Positions 5,479 to 13,034 of a stretch of 18,819 nt of DNA are shown piece after piece. The DNA comes from Caldifarciminota bacterium (GTDB lineage: Bacteria; Hydrothermota; Hydrothermia; B15-G9; WFZT01), in assembly GCA_026986655.1 (NCBI GenBank), contig JALSOD010000020.1, positions 1-18,819 of the forward strand, read 5' to 3'. Each line of letters starts with the position of its first letter. The stretch's first letter is position 1. The notes beneath the pieces were generated by a model. That model did not search any database, was not told where the DNA came from, and saw only the letters and a program-made list of their open reading frames with translations. Made by a program: the position numbers and the translations under genes.

Positions 5479-6624
5479 TCACTTTCCTCTCAGGAATGCC
5501 CTTGCAATGGTAAGTCTATGGGCCTCTGATGTTCCCTCGTAGATTTCTGTTATTTTCGCGTCTCTGTAATGTCTTTCTGCATCAAAATCTTCTGTGTAGC
5601 CGTAACCTCCGTGAACCTGAATAGCTTCACGTGTAACCCTCATGGCCACATCAGATGCAAAAAGTTTTGCATAAGCCGAGGCCACCACGTAGTTTTCTCC
5701 CCTATCTTTCAGGAATGCTGCCTTGAGATAAAGGAGACGTGCAGCCTCTATCAGCATGGCCATGTCTGCAATTTTCCATTGAATGGCCTGGAATTCTGCG
5801 ATCGGGCGGCCAAATTGCTTTCTTTCTTTTGCATAGGCAATGGATTCCTCAAATGCAGCCTGAGCTATTCCTACGGCCTGTGCAGCAATGCCAATTCTTC
5901 CTCCATCGTAAGCATCGAGTGCAATGTAGAATCCCTTCCCTCTTTCTCCAAGCATATTTTCGTCGGGAACCCTCATATCCTCAAATATTAATTCTGATGT
6001 TGATGAAGCCCTGATTCCCAACTTATGTTCAATTTTTCCGATAGAAAAGCCGGGCGTGTCTCTTTCTACTATGAATGCTGAAAGCCCTTTATGCCCCAGC
6101 TCCTCATCTGTTTTTGCAAAGATTAGATATATACCAGCTTCACGACCATTTGTGATGAAAATCTTCCTGCCGTTAATGACCCACTCGTTGCCATCCTTGA
6201 CGGCTTTGGTTTTAATTCCTGCAATGTCTGTTCCGGCCTCAGGCTCGGTCATCCCATGTGCGCCAAGTGCCTTTCCTGAGGCAAGGAGAGGCAGGTATTT
6301 CTTCTTCTGTTCTTCTGTACCGTATTTGAGGATTGGATCTACAACGAGAGACGTGTGGGCGGACATTATAACACCTGTTCCGGCACAGGCACGGGAAATT
6401 TCCTCAACCATTAGGGCGTAACTGACCACGTCCATTCCGGCCCCACCATATTCGGTTGGAACATAAACACCAAACATTCCTAACTCTGCCATCTTTTTCA
6501 CAATTTCTGCTGGAAATTTAGCTTCCCTGTCAAGCTCACGTGCAACAGGTTTTATCTCCTTCTCGGCAAAGTCCCGTGCCATGTCCCTTGCCATTTTTTG
6601 TTCTTCTGTTAGCTCAAAGTTCAT
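5479..6624 (-). CDS. Acyl-CoA dehydrogenase, short-chain/butyryl-CoA type
   Basis: FAD enzyme that oxidizes acyl-CoA to trans-2-enoyl-CoA, passing electrons to ETF. The 381 residues match the family. Visible in order: YGGAGMDVVSYALMVEEISR (59-78), MTEPEAGTDIAGIKT (125-139) and WVINGRKIFITNG (148-160), around the flavin; EDMRVPDENMLGERGKGF (215-232); KERKQFGRPIAEFQAIQWKI (266-285); and VHGGYGYTEDFDAERHYRDA (337-356). It ends with ITEIYEGTSE, where E363 is the catalytic base at the short/medium-chain position. VIMSAHTSL (86-93) also resembles butyryl-CoA dehydrogenases. The chain length is inferred, and acryloyl- or glutaryl-type activity is not excluded. GAGGAGGT lies 5 bases before the ATG, and the start is 3 bases after the plsY stop. 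No etfAB is present in the window. Confidence 0.93.
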   Translation of the reverse strand: MNFELTEEQKMARDMARDFAEKEIKPVARELDREAKFPAEIVKKMAELGMFGVYVPTEYGGAGMDVVSYALMVEEISRACAGTGVIMSAHTSLVVDPILKYGTEEQKKKYLPLLASGKALGAHGMTEPEAGTDIAGIKTKAVKDGNEWVINGRKIFITNGREAGIYLIFAKTDEELGHKGLSAFIVERDTPGFSIGKIEHKLGIRASSTSELIFEDMRVPDENMLGERGKGFYIALDAYDGGRIGIAAQAVGIAQAAFEESIAYAKERKQFGRPIAEFQAIQWKIADMAMLIEAARLLYLKAAFLKDRGENYVVASAYAKLFASDVAMRVTREAIQVHGGYGYTEDFDAERHYRDAKITEIYEGTSEAHRLTIARAFLRGK

Positions 6625-6627
6625 AAC

Positions 6628-7257
6628 TCACCTCCTCAAAATCATTTCATATTTTTTCTTCTCTGGTGCATCAAATAACAATCTGTTTATAAAAGAATGA
6701 AAGAATTTTTCCCCATTTTTTAAATCGTCAAAAACAAAGATAATCCTTCTAAAAATCAGTAAAATCGAGATTAGGAAGATGGCATCAATGTTCTCTACCG
6801 TGAGGAATTTGGCAACAACGGAAGTAAAGATTATTGCTATGAAAGTTCCGAGCGCAGACTCTTTGAGGACGATACTAATGATGGAGATTGCTACGAATAC
6901 AGTAAAGAGAGGAGGACTTAAATACAACAGAATGCCGAGTGTGGGAGCGATTCCACGTCCACCATGAAAAGCAAGGAAAATGGGGAAGCAGTGCCCAATC
7001 ACTATGGATAATAACGATAGATTGAGGATAAAGAGGTTATTAGTGAGCATTGATAGTAAGAATGCGCCAACTACTCCCTTTAAGAAGTCAAGAATACCGG
7101 AGATAACCCCCACAGTTAACCCCGCGCTTCTGATGGCATTTGATCCACCAACGTTGCCGGTTCCAGATCTTCTTACATCTACTCCACGGAAAAGTTTTGG
7201 CAGGATATATGAAAATGGGATACTTCCTATTAAATAACCTGTGACAATCGCCAGCAC
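6628..7257 (-). CDS. plsY: Glycerol-3-phosphate acyltransferase PlsY (acyl-phosphate dependent)
   Basis: Membrane enzyme that moves the acyl group of acyl-phosphate to glycerol-3-phosphate, the first step of phospholipid synthesis. The 209 residues form about five membrane spans. GYLIGSIPFSYILPKLFRGV (7-26), then RRSGTGNVGGSN (29-40) and GHCFPIFLAFHGGRGIAPT (88-106), are the three conserved PlsY loops; the usual K in G-G-K-G is R here. The start is GTG (7257-7255), as no ATG lies in frame before the upstream stop at 7308. There is no clear Shine-Dalgarno site, but a TATACT box (7269-7264) lies 6 bases before the GTG, with only a weak -35 (TAGATT), hinting at a leaderless message. The acyl-CoA dehydrogenase gene follows after 3 bases, so both probably share a transcript in lipid metabolism. 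Confidence 0.93.
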   Translation of the reverse strand: MLAIVTGYLIGSIPFSYILPKLFRGVDVRRSGTGNVGGSNAIRSAGLTVGVISGILDFLKGVVGAFLLSMLTNNLFILNLSLLSIVIGHCFPIFLAFHGGRGIAPTLGILLYLSPPLFTVFVAISIISIVLKESALGTFIAIIFTSVVAKFLTVENIDAIFLISILLIFRRIIFVFDDLKNGEKFFHSFINRLLFDAPEKKKYEMILRR

Positions 7258-7354
7258 ACATGAAGTATAAAACCTTAATTTAAAAAAATCTACGTCAAAG
7301 TGGCATCAATAAAGGTTTTTACCATTTATAACGTGTCTCTGGTGGGAGCAGATG

Positions 7355-7807
7355 CTATTTGATGTTCCTCGTATAGTTTGCAACCTTGAATTTTAACTTT
7401 CCCACGGGAGTGTCGATCATAGCATAGCCAGTGGCTTTAAATAGTACGGATTTTCTTTTTATAGCACTGCTTAGAGATTGAGAGAGTTTATCCCAGTCGA
7501 GGTGTAGGGGAATGGTGAATATAGCTGTACCACTGGCAGGTACCTTTAAAGTTTTGTTTAGTGCAGCTTTTCCAACTTTTACATTGTTGGCGAAAATATC
7601 CACTACAAATCCTGCTAAAACTGCATTTACCTGATTGGGATTTCGAGCCCGAAAATTAAGGTCGAGGTCCACACCTTTCAACGTGATATTTTTAACATTC
7701 ACATTCAGGAATTTGATTTTTAAATCTTTTATCGCTACTATCTGTCTGATCTGAGTGCAGGACACGAGTAGCACAAGAATGCCAAAAACAAGAACTAATT
7801 TTTTCAT
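7355..7807 (-). CDS. LEA-type-2 (WHy domain) lipoprotein
   Basis: A 150-residue lipoprotein. KK then a hydrophobic stretch leads to the lipobox L-V-S-C with C17 as the lipidated residue; T18 gives no inner-membrane retention signal of the D type. The mature part resembles the LEA_2/WHy domain: NVNVKNITLKGVDLDLNFRA then RNPNQVNAVLAGFVVDIFAN (about 35-74), where the N-P-N block after paired strands is characteristic, then VPASGTAIFTIPLHL and a final strand LKFKVANYTRNIK. Members are small beta-sandwich proteins found in many bacteria next to envelope genes; their exact role is unknown. It is transcribed alone from a probable promoter just upstream and ends at TAG. No Shine-Dalgarno site precedes the ATG. 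Confidence 0.75.
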   Translation of the reverse strand: MKKLVLVFGILVLLVSCTQIRQIVAIKDLKIKFLNVNVKNITLKGVDLDLNFRARNPNQVNAVLAGFVVDIFANNVKVGKAALNKTLKVPASGTAIFTIPLHLDWDKLSQSLSSAIKRKSVLFKATGYAMIDTPVGKLKFKVANYTRNIK

Positions 7808-7815
7808 AATGGAGA

Positions 7816-7844
7816 ATTTTAATGTAAATAGTCAGGATGGTCAC
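7816..7844 (-). promoter_or_regulatory. Candidate promoter of the LEA-type lipoprotein gene
   Basis: GTGACC (7844-7839, 4 of 6) and TAAAAT (7821-7816, 5 of 6) are separated by 17 bases on the minus strand. Only 8 bases separate the -10 from the ATG at 7807, so the message would have a leader of about 1-3 bases. This agrees with the absence of a Shine-Dalgarno site. Confidence 0.45.
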
Positions 7845-7929
7845 CAATTGTTTTAAACATATCCATGATGTAGAAGAGGGTAGAACGTAAGTAACATGGA
7901 AAAACAATATTTAAGGGTTACAGGTACTC

Positions 7930-7980
7930 AATTGGTAGAGACGCATTTAATCTCTTGAATTTATCAGACCAATTAAGAGA
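7930..7980. other. Intergenic stretch with nested inverted repeats
   Basis: AATTGGT (7930-7936) pairs with ACCAATT (7968-7974), and AGAGA (7937-7941) with TCTCT (7951-7955). Alternatively TCTCTT (7951-7956) pairs with AAGAGA (7975-7980). These alternatives lie in the 221-base gap between phoU and the lipoprotein gene, so they would be in the 3' region of the pst-phoU message. No U tract follows. It may be a structured 3' end or chance in AT-rich DNA. Confidence 0.25.
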
Positions 7981-8028
7981 AATTTTGACTATTCTTTACT
8001 CTTATCATGTCCCCCGCATTTAAAAAGG

Positions 8029-8697
8029 TCAGTCTCCACTGAAGTCTTCTATTTTATGGTGTTTTAATATTTTCCCTTCCACCATAAAAATAACATCTTC
8101 TGCAATGTTTGTTGAAAGGTCTGCTATCCGCTCGAGGTTTCGAGAAATTCTAATTAGATGTATAGCACGCTCTATCGTGGAAGGATCTGATGCCATGTAA
8201 GTTATGAGTTCTCTTAAAACCTGATCCCTCAGATTGTCCACGATATAGTCCCTTTCGCAAACCGATTTTGCGAGCTTCGGATCGTTTTTCATAAAAGCAT
8301 CTATTGAGTCTTTAAGCATGCGAATCGCTTCATCAGACATTCTTGGAATGTCTATCAGGGGTTTTACAGGTGGTTTGTCTATGAGGAATAGTGCACTTTG
8401 AGCGATGTTAACAGCGAGATCACCTATTCTTTCAAGATCATCATTCATTTTCATTATGGTTAAAACCGTCCGCAAATCTCTGGCCTCAGGATGTAATAAG
8501 GCAATAATTTTGATGCACAATTCGTCCATTTCTATTTCGAAATCATTCATGCGCGGTTCATGGTACTCGATAACTTCCACCAGGGGTTTCCCATTTCTTT
8601 CGACCAGTCCTTTTATGCTTTTTTCAACCATATTCTGGGCCAGGATAGCCTCTTCTATTAATTTTCCTTCCAGTTCTTTTATTTTTGCTCTTAACAT
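8029..8697 (-). CDS. phoU: PhoU, phosphate signalling and transport regulator
   Basis: PhoU links the PstSCAB transporter to the PhoR kinase, keeping the Pho regulon off when phosphate is ample, and also limits phosphate uptake. The 222 residues make two three-helix repeats. Each carries the metal-binding motif: NDDLERIGDLAVNIAQ (85-100) and RNLERIADLSTNIAEDV (186-202). The ATG follows GGGAGGT by 5 bases and comes 17 bases after the pstB stop. It is the last gene of the pst operon, the usual position. I found no convincing terminator downstream. Confidence 0.96.
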   Translation of the reverse strand: MLRAKIKELEGKLIEEAILAQNMVEKSIKGLVERNGKPLVEVIEYHEPRMNDFEIEMDELCIKIIALLHPEARDLRTVLTIMKMNDDLERIGDLAVNIAQSALFLIDKPPVKPLIDIPRMSDEAIRMLKDSIDAFMKNDPKLAKSVCERDYIVDNLRDQVLRELITYMASDPSTIERAIHLIRISRNLERIADLSTNIAEDVIFMVEGKILKHHKIEDFSGD

Positions 8698-8714
8698 CCA
8701 GACCTCCCTTTTAT

Positions 8715-9473
8715 TTAACCGAATTTCCCTGTGAGGTATTCTTCGGTCTTTTTGTGTTTTGGTGCGACAAAAATTCTTTCAGTTGGGCCAAACTCCATCA
8801 GTTCACCAAGATAAAGGAAAGCCGTGTAGTCTGATACTCTCGCAGCCTGAGATATGTTGTGTGTAACGAGTACTATGGTCACGGTTTCTTTTAATTCCAC
8901 GATCAATTCTTCGATTCTCGATGTTGCCTTTGGGTCAAGGGCTGATGTGGGTTCGTCAAGCAGAAGGATTTCCGGTTTCATTGCAAGTGCCCTTGCTATG
9001 CAGAGCCTCTGCTGCTGCCCCCCGGATAGGAATGTGCCTTTCCTGTGAAGTACATCTTTGACCTCGTCCCACAAAAAAGCCTTTTTTAGAGCTTCCTCAA
9101 CAATTCTGTCCTTTTCATTCCTTTTAAGTTTTATCCCATTAAGAGTATATCCAGCAATTACATTATCATAGATACTCATAGTAGGGAACGGGTTGGGTCT
9201 CTGGAACACCATGCCTATTTTTCGCCTTACAATCGTTGGATTCATTCTGTAAATGTCTTCTCCATTTAGATAAATGTGTCCTTTGTAAATAGCATCTGGA
9301 TTTAGTTCGTGAATACGGTTTATGCACCTGATCAATGTGGATTTTCCACAGCCAGAAGGGCCCATTATTGCTGTGACTTTCTTCTCCGGTATTTCGAGGT
9401 TTATCCCTTTAAGTACATAGTTGTTGCCGTAGCCTGCAGAAAATTTTTCTATTTTTAAAATTTTGTTTTCCAT
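8715..9473 (-). CDS. pstB: Phosphate ABC transporter ATP-binding protein PstB
   Basis: ATPase of the high-affinity phosphate importer PstSCAB. The 252 residues are typical. Walker A is GPSGCGKST (38-46), the Q-loop is VFQRPNPFPTMSIYDNV (89-105; the R-P-N-P-F-P-x-S/T stretch is typical of PstB), the ABC signature is LSGGQQQR (149-156), Walker B is ILLLDEPTSALDP (169-181) and the switch is THN with H205. The start overlaps the pstA end by 19 bases, with an AGGT-like ribosome site about 6 bases away. All catalytic residues are present. Confidence 0.97.
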   Translation of the reverse strand: MENKILKIEKFSAGYGNNYVLKGINLEIPEKKVTAIMGPSGCGKSTLIRCINRIHELNPDAIYKGHIYLNGEDIYRMNPTIVRRKIGMVFQRPNPFPTMSIYDNVIAGYTLNGIKLKRNEKDRIVEEALKKAFLWDEVKDVLHRKGTFLSGGQQQRLCIARALAMKPEILLLDEPTSALDPKATSRIEELIVELKETVTIVLVTHNISQAARVSDYTAFLYLGELMEFGPTERIFVAPKHKKTEEYLTGKFG

Positions 9474-10291
9474 TTTTTACCTGCCACCTTTGTTAATAAG
9501 TTTAGGCCGAGTACAATCACTATGAGAACCAGAGAGGTGCCCCATGCGATTTTGTGCCATTCATCATAAGGACTCATGGCATAATTGAAGATCAAAAGTG
9601 GAAGGGCATCCACCGGTTTTGCTGGGTTGAGATTTACATAGGGGTTTCCAAAGGCAGTAAAGAGTAGAGGAGCAGTCTCGCCAACGATTCTTGATATACC
9701 TATGATAATTCCCGAAAGAATCCCTCCAGCACTTGCAGGTATAATAACCTTAAGAATGGTTTTTGTGTAGTTAGCACCGAGTGAGAAACTCGCCTCCTTC
9801 AGGGAGAAAGGGATTAATCTAACCGTTTCTTCTGTTGTTTTTATGATCATGGGTAGCATCATTATTGATAGGGCGACCGCTCCGGAAAAGGCAGAAAATC
9901 CGCCCATTGGTTTTACCACCCACAGATAAGCCAGGATACCAACTACAATTGACGGTAGTCCCTGAAGTACATTCACAAGGGTTCCGAGAAATTCCGTAAA
10001 TTTGTTTTTAACTTCAGCTAAAAATATCCCTGTAGCTACTCCTACAGGAATAGCGAGAGTACTGGCTAAAATAACCAGCATGAATGTACCTATTAGTGAG
10101 TTGAGTATCCCACCTCCGGATTCTCCTGGCGGTTGGGGTAATCGAAGGAAGAATTTGAGGGTGATGACTGAAGCTCCATTTTTCACTATCTGCAGGATGA
10201 TCATTAACAGAGGCACGATTGACAGGAATGCAAGTGAATAAACGAGGATTTTAAACAAGCTGTCTTTTATGATTCTAACATTATCTCTCAT
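9455..10291 (-). CDS. pstA: Phosphate ABC transporter permease PstA
   Basis: Inner-membrane permease of the phosphate importer. The 278 residues have about six membrane spans. The conserved region after the first span includes GESGGGILNSLIGT (56-69). LQGLPSIVVGILAYL (109-123) and the EAA coupling loop KEASFSLGANYTKTILKVI (165-183), which contacts PstB, are both clear. SRIVGETAPLLFTAFG (200-215) is a family block. The ATG overlaps the pstC stop (ATGA), indicating coupled synthesis of the two permeases. Confidence 0.96.
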   Translation of the reverse strand: MRDNVRIIKDSLFKILVYSLAFLSIVPLLMIILQIVKNGASVITLKFFLRLPQPPGESGGGILNSLIGTFMLVILASTLAIPVGVATGIFLAEVKNKFTEFLGTLVNVLQGLPSIVVGILAYLWVVKPMGGFSAFSGAVALSIMMLPMIIKTTEETVRLIPFSLKEASFSLGANYTKTILKVIIPASAGGILSGIIIGISRIVGETAPLLFTAFGNPYVNLNPAKPVDALPLLIFNYAMSPYDEWHKIAWGTSLVLIVIVLGLNLLTKVAGKKWKTKF

Positions 10292-11163
10292 TTTCTACTC
10301 TCCACCCTGAATTTGTTCACTACAATGTTACCCAGCAGGTTTATGAGGAAAGTAAAGATGAAAAGCCACAGACCGATTTGAATGAGAGAACTCAGATGGA
10401 TGTCTTTTGTCGCTTCTGTAAATTCGTTGGCAATAACAGAAGCCATTGTGTTGGCGGGACTGAAAATATTTTTTGGCATAAAGTTAGAGTTTCCAATAAC
10501 CATAGTTACGGCCATCGTTTCTCCGAATGCCCTTCCGAATGCCAGGAGAATACCCGCAAAAATTCCTGAACGGGCATATGGGAGAATGATTTTGAAGATG
10601 ACTTCTCTTGTAGTAGCACCTAATGCAAATCCGGCTTCTTTTATGTCTTCTGGTACCATGCTAATAACTTCTCTCGAAATTGAGGATGTGTATGGAATAA
10701 TCATAATTGCCAGCACAATAGATGCTGTGAGAATGCCAACACCATAGGGCAGGATCCCAATTTTTATCTCCATTTTTCTCATCAGAGGTACAAGAGAAAA
10801 TAGCCCCCAGAACCCATAAATGATAGATGGAATCCCTGCCAGCAGATCAGTGGCATAAGACAGACTGTTTTTTAGAAAACCGTCAGGGAGGTATACACCA
10901 ACTAACAGGGCAATGGATATAGAGAATGGTAGAGAAATGAAAAGAGCGAGGATGGAGGTAGCCAGGGTCCCAGTTATGAAGGGTAGCGCGCCGAACTTCT
11001 CACTCACAGGATTCCAGACTGGTGAAAGGATGAATTTTAGTCCAAACTGTCTAATCGATAACCAGCTTGCGCGGAAAAGAGAAATAAAGCTAAAAACAAC
11101 GAGCAGGGCCACAATGACCCCGCCCGTGTATAACATCGCCTTAAAAATGCTGTCAGATTTCAT
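10288..11163 (-). CDS. pstC: Phosphate ABC transporter permease PstC
   Basis: Second permease of the importer, paired with PstA. I start at the ATG at 11163, which overlaps the pstS stop as ATGA and gives 291 residues. A GTG six bases earlier (11169) would add two residues (M-E) and cannot be excluded. Visible are six membrane spans, the periplasmic W-N-P segment after the first span (SPVWNPVSEKFGALPFI), ATDLLAGIPSIIYGFWGLF, and the EAA loop EAGFALGATTREVIFKIILP. AFGRAFGETMAVTMVIGN is a typical PstC block. Confidence 0.95.
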   Translation of the reverse strand: MKSDSIFKAMLYTGGVIVALLVVFSFISLFRASWLSIRQFGLKFILSPVWNPVSEKFGALPFITGTLATSILALFISLPFSISIALLVGVYLPDGFLKNSLSYATDLLAGIPSIIYGFWGLFSLVPLMRKMEIKIGILPYGVGILTASIVLAIMIIPYTSSISREVISMVPEDIKEAGFALGATTREVIFKIILPYARSGIFAGILLAFGRAFGETMAVTMVIGNSNFMPKNIFSPANTMASVIANEFTEATKDIHLSSLIQIGLWLFIFTFLINLLGNIVVNKFRVESRK

Positions 11164-12188
11164 TTCCACAGATGTTTACCTTCGTAGGTGATGGATTTAA
11201 TTATAGCTTCGGCTTTCTTCCGGGCTTTTGGCGAAAGTGGTGCGTAATGGAGAGGCTCGGAATACTTCTGTCCCTCATGAGTCATCCACCAGAGGAGTTT
11301 AACAAGCTCCTTTGCTTTTTCTTCATTTAGACCACCGTCTTTGAGGTCTTTGTAAACAAGGATCCATGTAAATCCTGATATAGGATAACCGTAACTGGCC
11401 TCTGTATTTGTTAAAGAGACCCTCATATCATCAGGCAGTTTGATATCAGCGGCTAGACTCACGGATTTTATGCTCGGCTCTATGAAGTTGCCACTCTTAT
11501 TCTGAACCACTGCGTATGGCATGTTATTGTTAAGAGCATAAATAAGCTCTACATAACCAATTGCACCTGGAATCTGTTTGATAAGCCCTGCAACACCCGG
11601 ATTTCCCTTTGCCCCCAGACCCGTGGGCCAGTTGAGTGATTTCCCTCTTCCCACCTTTTCTTTCCACTCATTACTTACTTTACTTAAGTAATCGGAAAAA
11701 ATGAATGTTGTTCCACTCCCATCAGAACGGTGAACCACGACAATTGCCATATCGGGTAGTTTTATATCCGGATTTATGGCCCTTATCCTTGAGTTATTCC
11801 ACTTCTTTATTTTCCCGAGAAAAATATCTGCTATAACATCAGGTGTAAGCTTGAGTTTTGGATTCCCGGGTAGATTGTATGAAATGACAACTGCGCCTGC
11901 TACCATTGGAATGTGCACTATTGGAGCAGGGAATTTTTTGAGTCCTTTGTCATCAACGTAGGCATCGGAAGCTCCAAAATTCACCGTTTTGGCTATTAAC
12001 TGCCTGATTCCACCGCCAGAACCTATTGCCTGATAGTTAATTTTTATACCGTACTTCTGGTGATAAACACTAAACATCTTGGAGTACAGGGGATAGGGGA
12101 ATGTGGCTCCTGCCCCAGTGAGTGTGACAGCTGCGTTTACACCTGATACCATGGTGGTTGCGAGCACTATTATTTTTACAACCTTCAT
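11160..12188 (-). CDS. pstS: Periplasmic phosphate-binding protein PstS
   Basis: Binds phosphate in the periplasm and delivers it to PstCA. I start at the ATG at 12188 because GGGAGGT lies 7 bases upstream. It also begins a clean signal peptide (MKVVKIIVLATTMVSGVNA, cleavage after A19). The earlier TTG at 12209 lacks such support. The mature protein of about 323 residues shows the phosphate-contact loops: GAGATFPYPLY (25-35), IGSGGGIRQL (55-64), FGASDA (71-76) and HRSDGSGTTFIFSDYLSK (153-170), with the R-S-D-G-S-G-T-T motif. No lipobox is present, so it is soluble in the periplasm. It is first in the pst operon, below a PHO-box-like array. Confidence 0.96.
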   Translation of the reverse strand: MKVVKIIVLATTMVSGVNAAVTLTGAGATFPYPLYSKMFSVYHQKYGIKINYQAIGSGGGIRQLIAKTVNFGASDAYVDDKGLKKFPAPIVHIPMVAGAVVISYNLPGNPKLKLTPDVIADIFLGKIKKWNNSRIRAINPDIKLPDMAIVVVHRSDGSGTTFIFSDYLSKVSNEWKEKVGRGKSLNWPTGLGAKGNPGVAGLIKQIPGAIGYVELIYALNNNMPYAVVQNKSGNFIEPSIKSVSLAADIKLPDDMRVSLTNTEASYGYPISGFTWILVYKDLKDGGLNEEKAKELVKLLWWMTHEGQKYSEPLHYAPLSPKARKKAEAIIKSITYEGKHLWK

Positions 12189-12262
12189 TTCTATTACCTC
12201 CCTTTTCAATCCATCCAGTTTTTTGGACTTCTTTAGTTCGGTGAATATTGTGCTCCAGAACA

Positions 12263-12306
12263 GTTAATACGGTATTATCCCAGTGTTAAGTTTTCGTTAA
12301 GAGATC
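12263..12306 (-). promoter_or_regulatory. PHO-box-like array of 11-base-phased repeats (PhoB operator)
   Basis: On the minus strand the hexamers CTTAAC (12301-12296), CTTAAC (12290-12285), GATAAT (12279-12274) and ATTAAC (12268-12263) are spaced exactly 11 bases apart. The core CTTAACGAAAACTTAACA has the 7+4+7 architecture of PhoB sites, two heptamers flanking an AT-rich tetramer, oriented toward pstS. GATAAT at 12279-12274 could instead act as the pstS -10, and CACAAT at 12252-12247 is another candidate. The match to PhoB is by architecture; the hexamer differs from the E. coli CTGTCA. Confidence 0.6.
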
Positions 12307-12315
12307 ATGAGTATT

Positions 12316-12340
12316 CTTAACCTCACCGGTAATTTATAAT
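12316..12340 (+). promoter_or_regulatory. Candidate phoB promoter with PHO half-site
   Basis: A perfect TATAAT lies at 12335-12340. No good -35 is present. Instead CTTAACC (12316-12322) ends 12 bases upstream of it, in the direction and at about the distance at which PhoB sites replace the -35. The phoB ATG is only 10 bases after the -10 and has no Shine-Dalgarno site, suggesting a leader of about 3-5 bases. Confidence 0.5.
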
Positions 12341-12350
12341 ATTAGAACAG

Positions 12351-13034
12351 ATGAAGACAAAAAGATTGGTTGACATCGTAGATGATGAGGAAGACATTCT
12401 GGAATTGGTGGCTATCCACCTTGATCGATCTGGATTTTTGGTAAGGAGATTCCCATCAGCAGAGCCTTTTCTAAAGGATATAGCTACCAGGAGACCAGAC
12501 CTGATTATACTTGATCTGATGCTACCTGACATTGACGGTATAGAAGTGTGCAAATTCCTTAAATCTCATGAAGATTACAGGGATATCCCGATCATTATGC
12601 TAACCGCCAGGGCAACAGAGACTGACAAAGTCCTCGGGCTTGAGCTCGGCGCGGATGACTATGTGACCAAGCCATTTTCACCCAGGGAATTGGTGGCACG
12701 TGTAAAAGCTGTGCTGCGTCGAAGGGTGCAGAATGATGAGAAAAAGATACAGATTGGAGAAATCCTGTTAATAGACCCAAATAAATTTGAGGTATATGTA
12801 GAAGGCAGTCGAGTGGATTTGACTCCCACAGAATTCAAGATCCTTAAAATGCTATCTGAGAAAAGGGGCTGGGTATTCTCAAGGAAACAGATACTCGAGG
12901 AGCTATGGGGATACGATAAAATAGTATTTGACAGAACCGTCGATGTTCACATAAAAAATCTTAGAGAAAAGCTTGGAAAAGCAGGAAAATTTATTAAAAA
13001 TGTGCGAGGAGTTGGTTACAAATTAGAAGAGTGA
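12351..13034 (+). CDS. phoB: Phosphate-regulon response regulator PhoB (OmpR family)
   Basis: Two-domain response regulator of 227 residues. The receiver (1-120) has the acidic pair D11-D12, the phosphorylated D55 in LIILDLMLPDIDG, T85 in MLTA and K107 in YVTKPF. The DNA-binding winged helix (132-227) has VDLTPTEFKILKML, SRKQILEELWG, RTVDVHIKNLREKLG and VRGVGYKLEE. Phosphorylated by PhoR under phosphate limitation, it should activate pstSCAB-phoU and itself through the repeats upstream. The assignment as PhoB rather than another OmpR-type regulator rests on the divergent pst operon. It overlaps phoR by 4 bases (GTGA). Confidence 0.93.
   Translation: MKTKRLVDIVDDEEDILELVAIHLDRSGFLVRRFPSAEPFLKDIATRRPDLIILDLMLPDIDGIEVCKFLKSHEDYRDIPIIMLTARATETDKVLGLELGADDYVTKPFSPRELVARVKAVLRRRVQNDEKKIQIGEILLIDPNKFEVYVEGSRVDLTPTEFKILKMLSEKRGWVFSRKQILEELWGYDKIVFDRTVDVHIKNLREKLGKAGKFIKNVRGVGYKLEE

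Noticed and set aside
5281..5529. 82-codon plus-strand reading frame in the gap and the acyl-CoA dehydrogenase end
   Set aside because: No ribosome site, crosses the perfect hairpin, lies antisense to the 3' end of a certain gene and shows no protein-like pattern.
7921..7995. tRNA-like D-arm (CTCAATTGGTAGAG) suggesting a tRNA gene
   Set aside because: No acceptor stem closes around it, the anticodon stem does not form, and there is no T-loop of the GGTTCGAATCC type. A chance match or at most an old remnant.
12186..12209. TTG at 12209 as start of pstS
   Set aside because: The ATG at 12188 has GGGAGGT at 7 bases and begins a clean signal peptide; the longer form would put acidic residues ahead of it.
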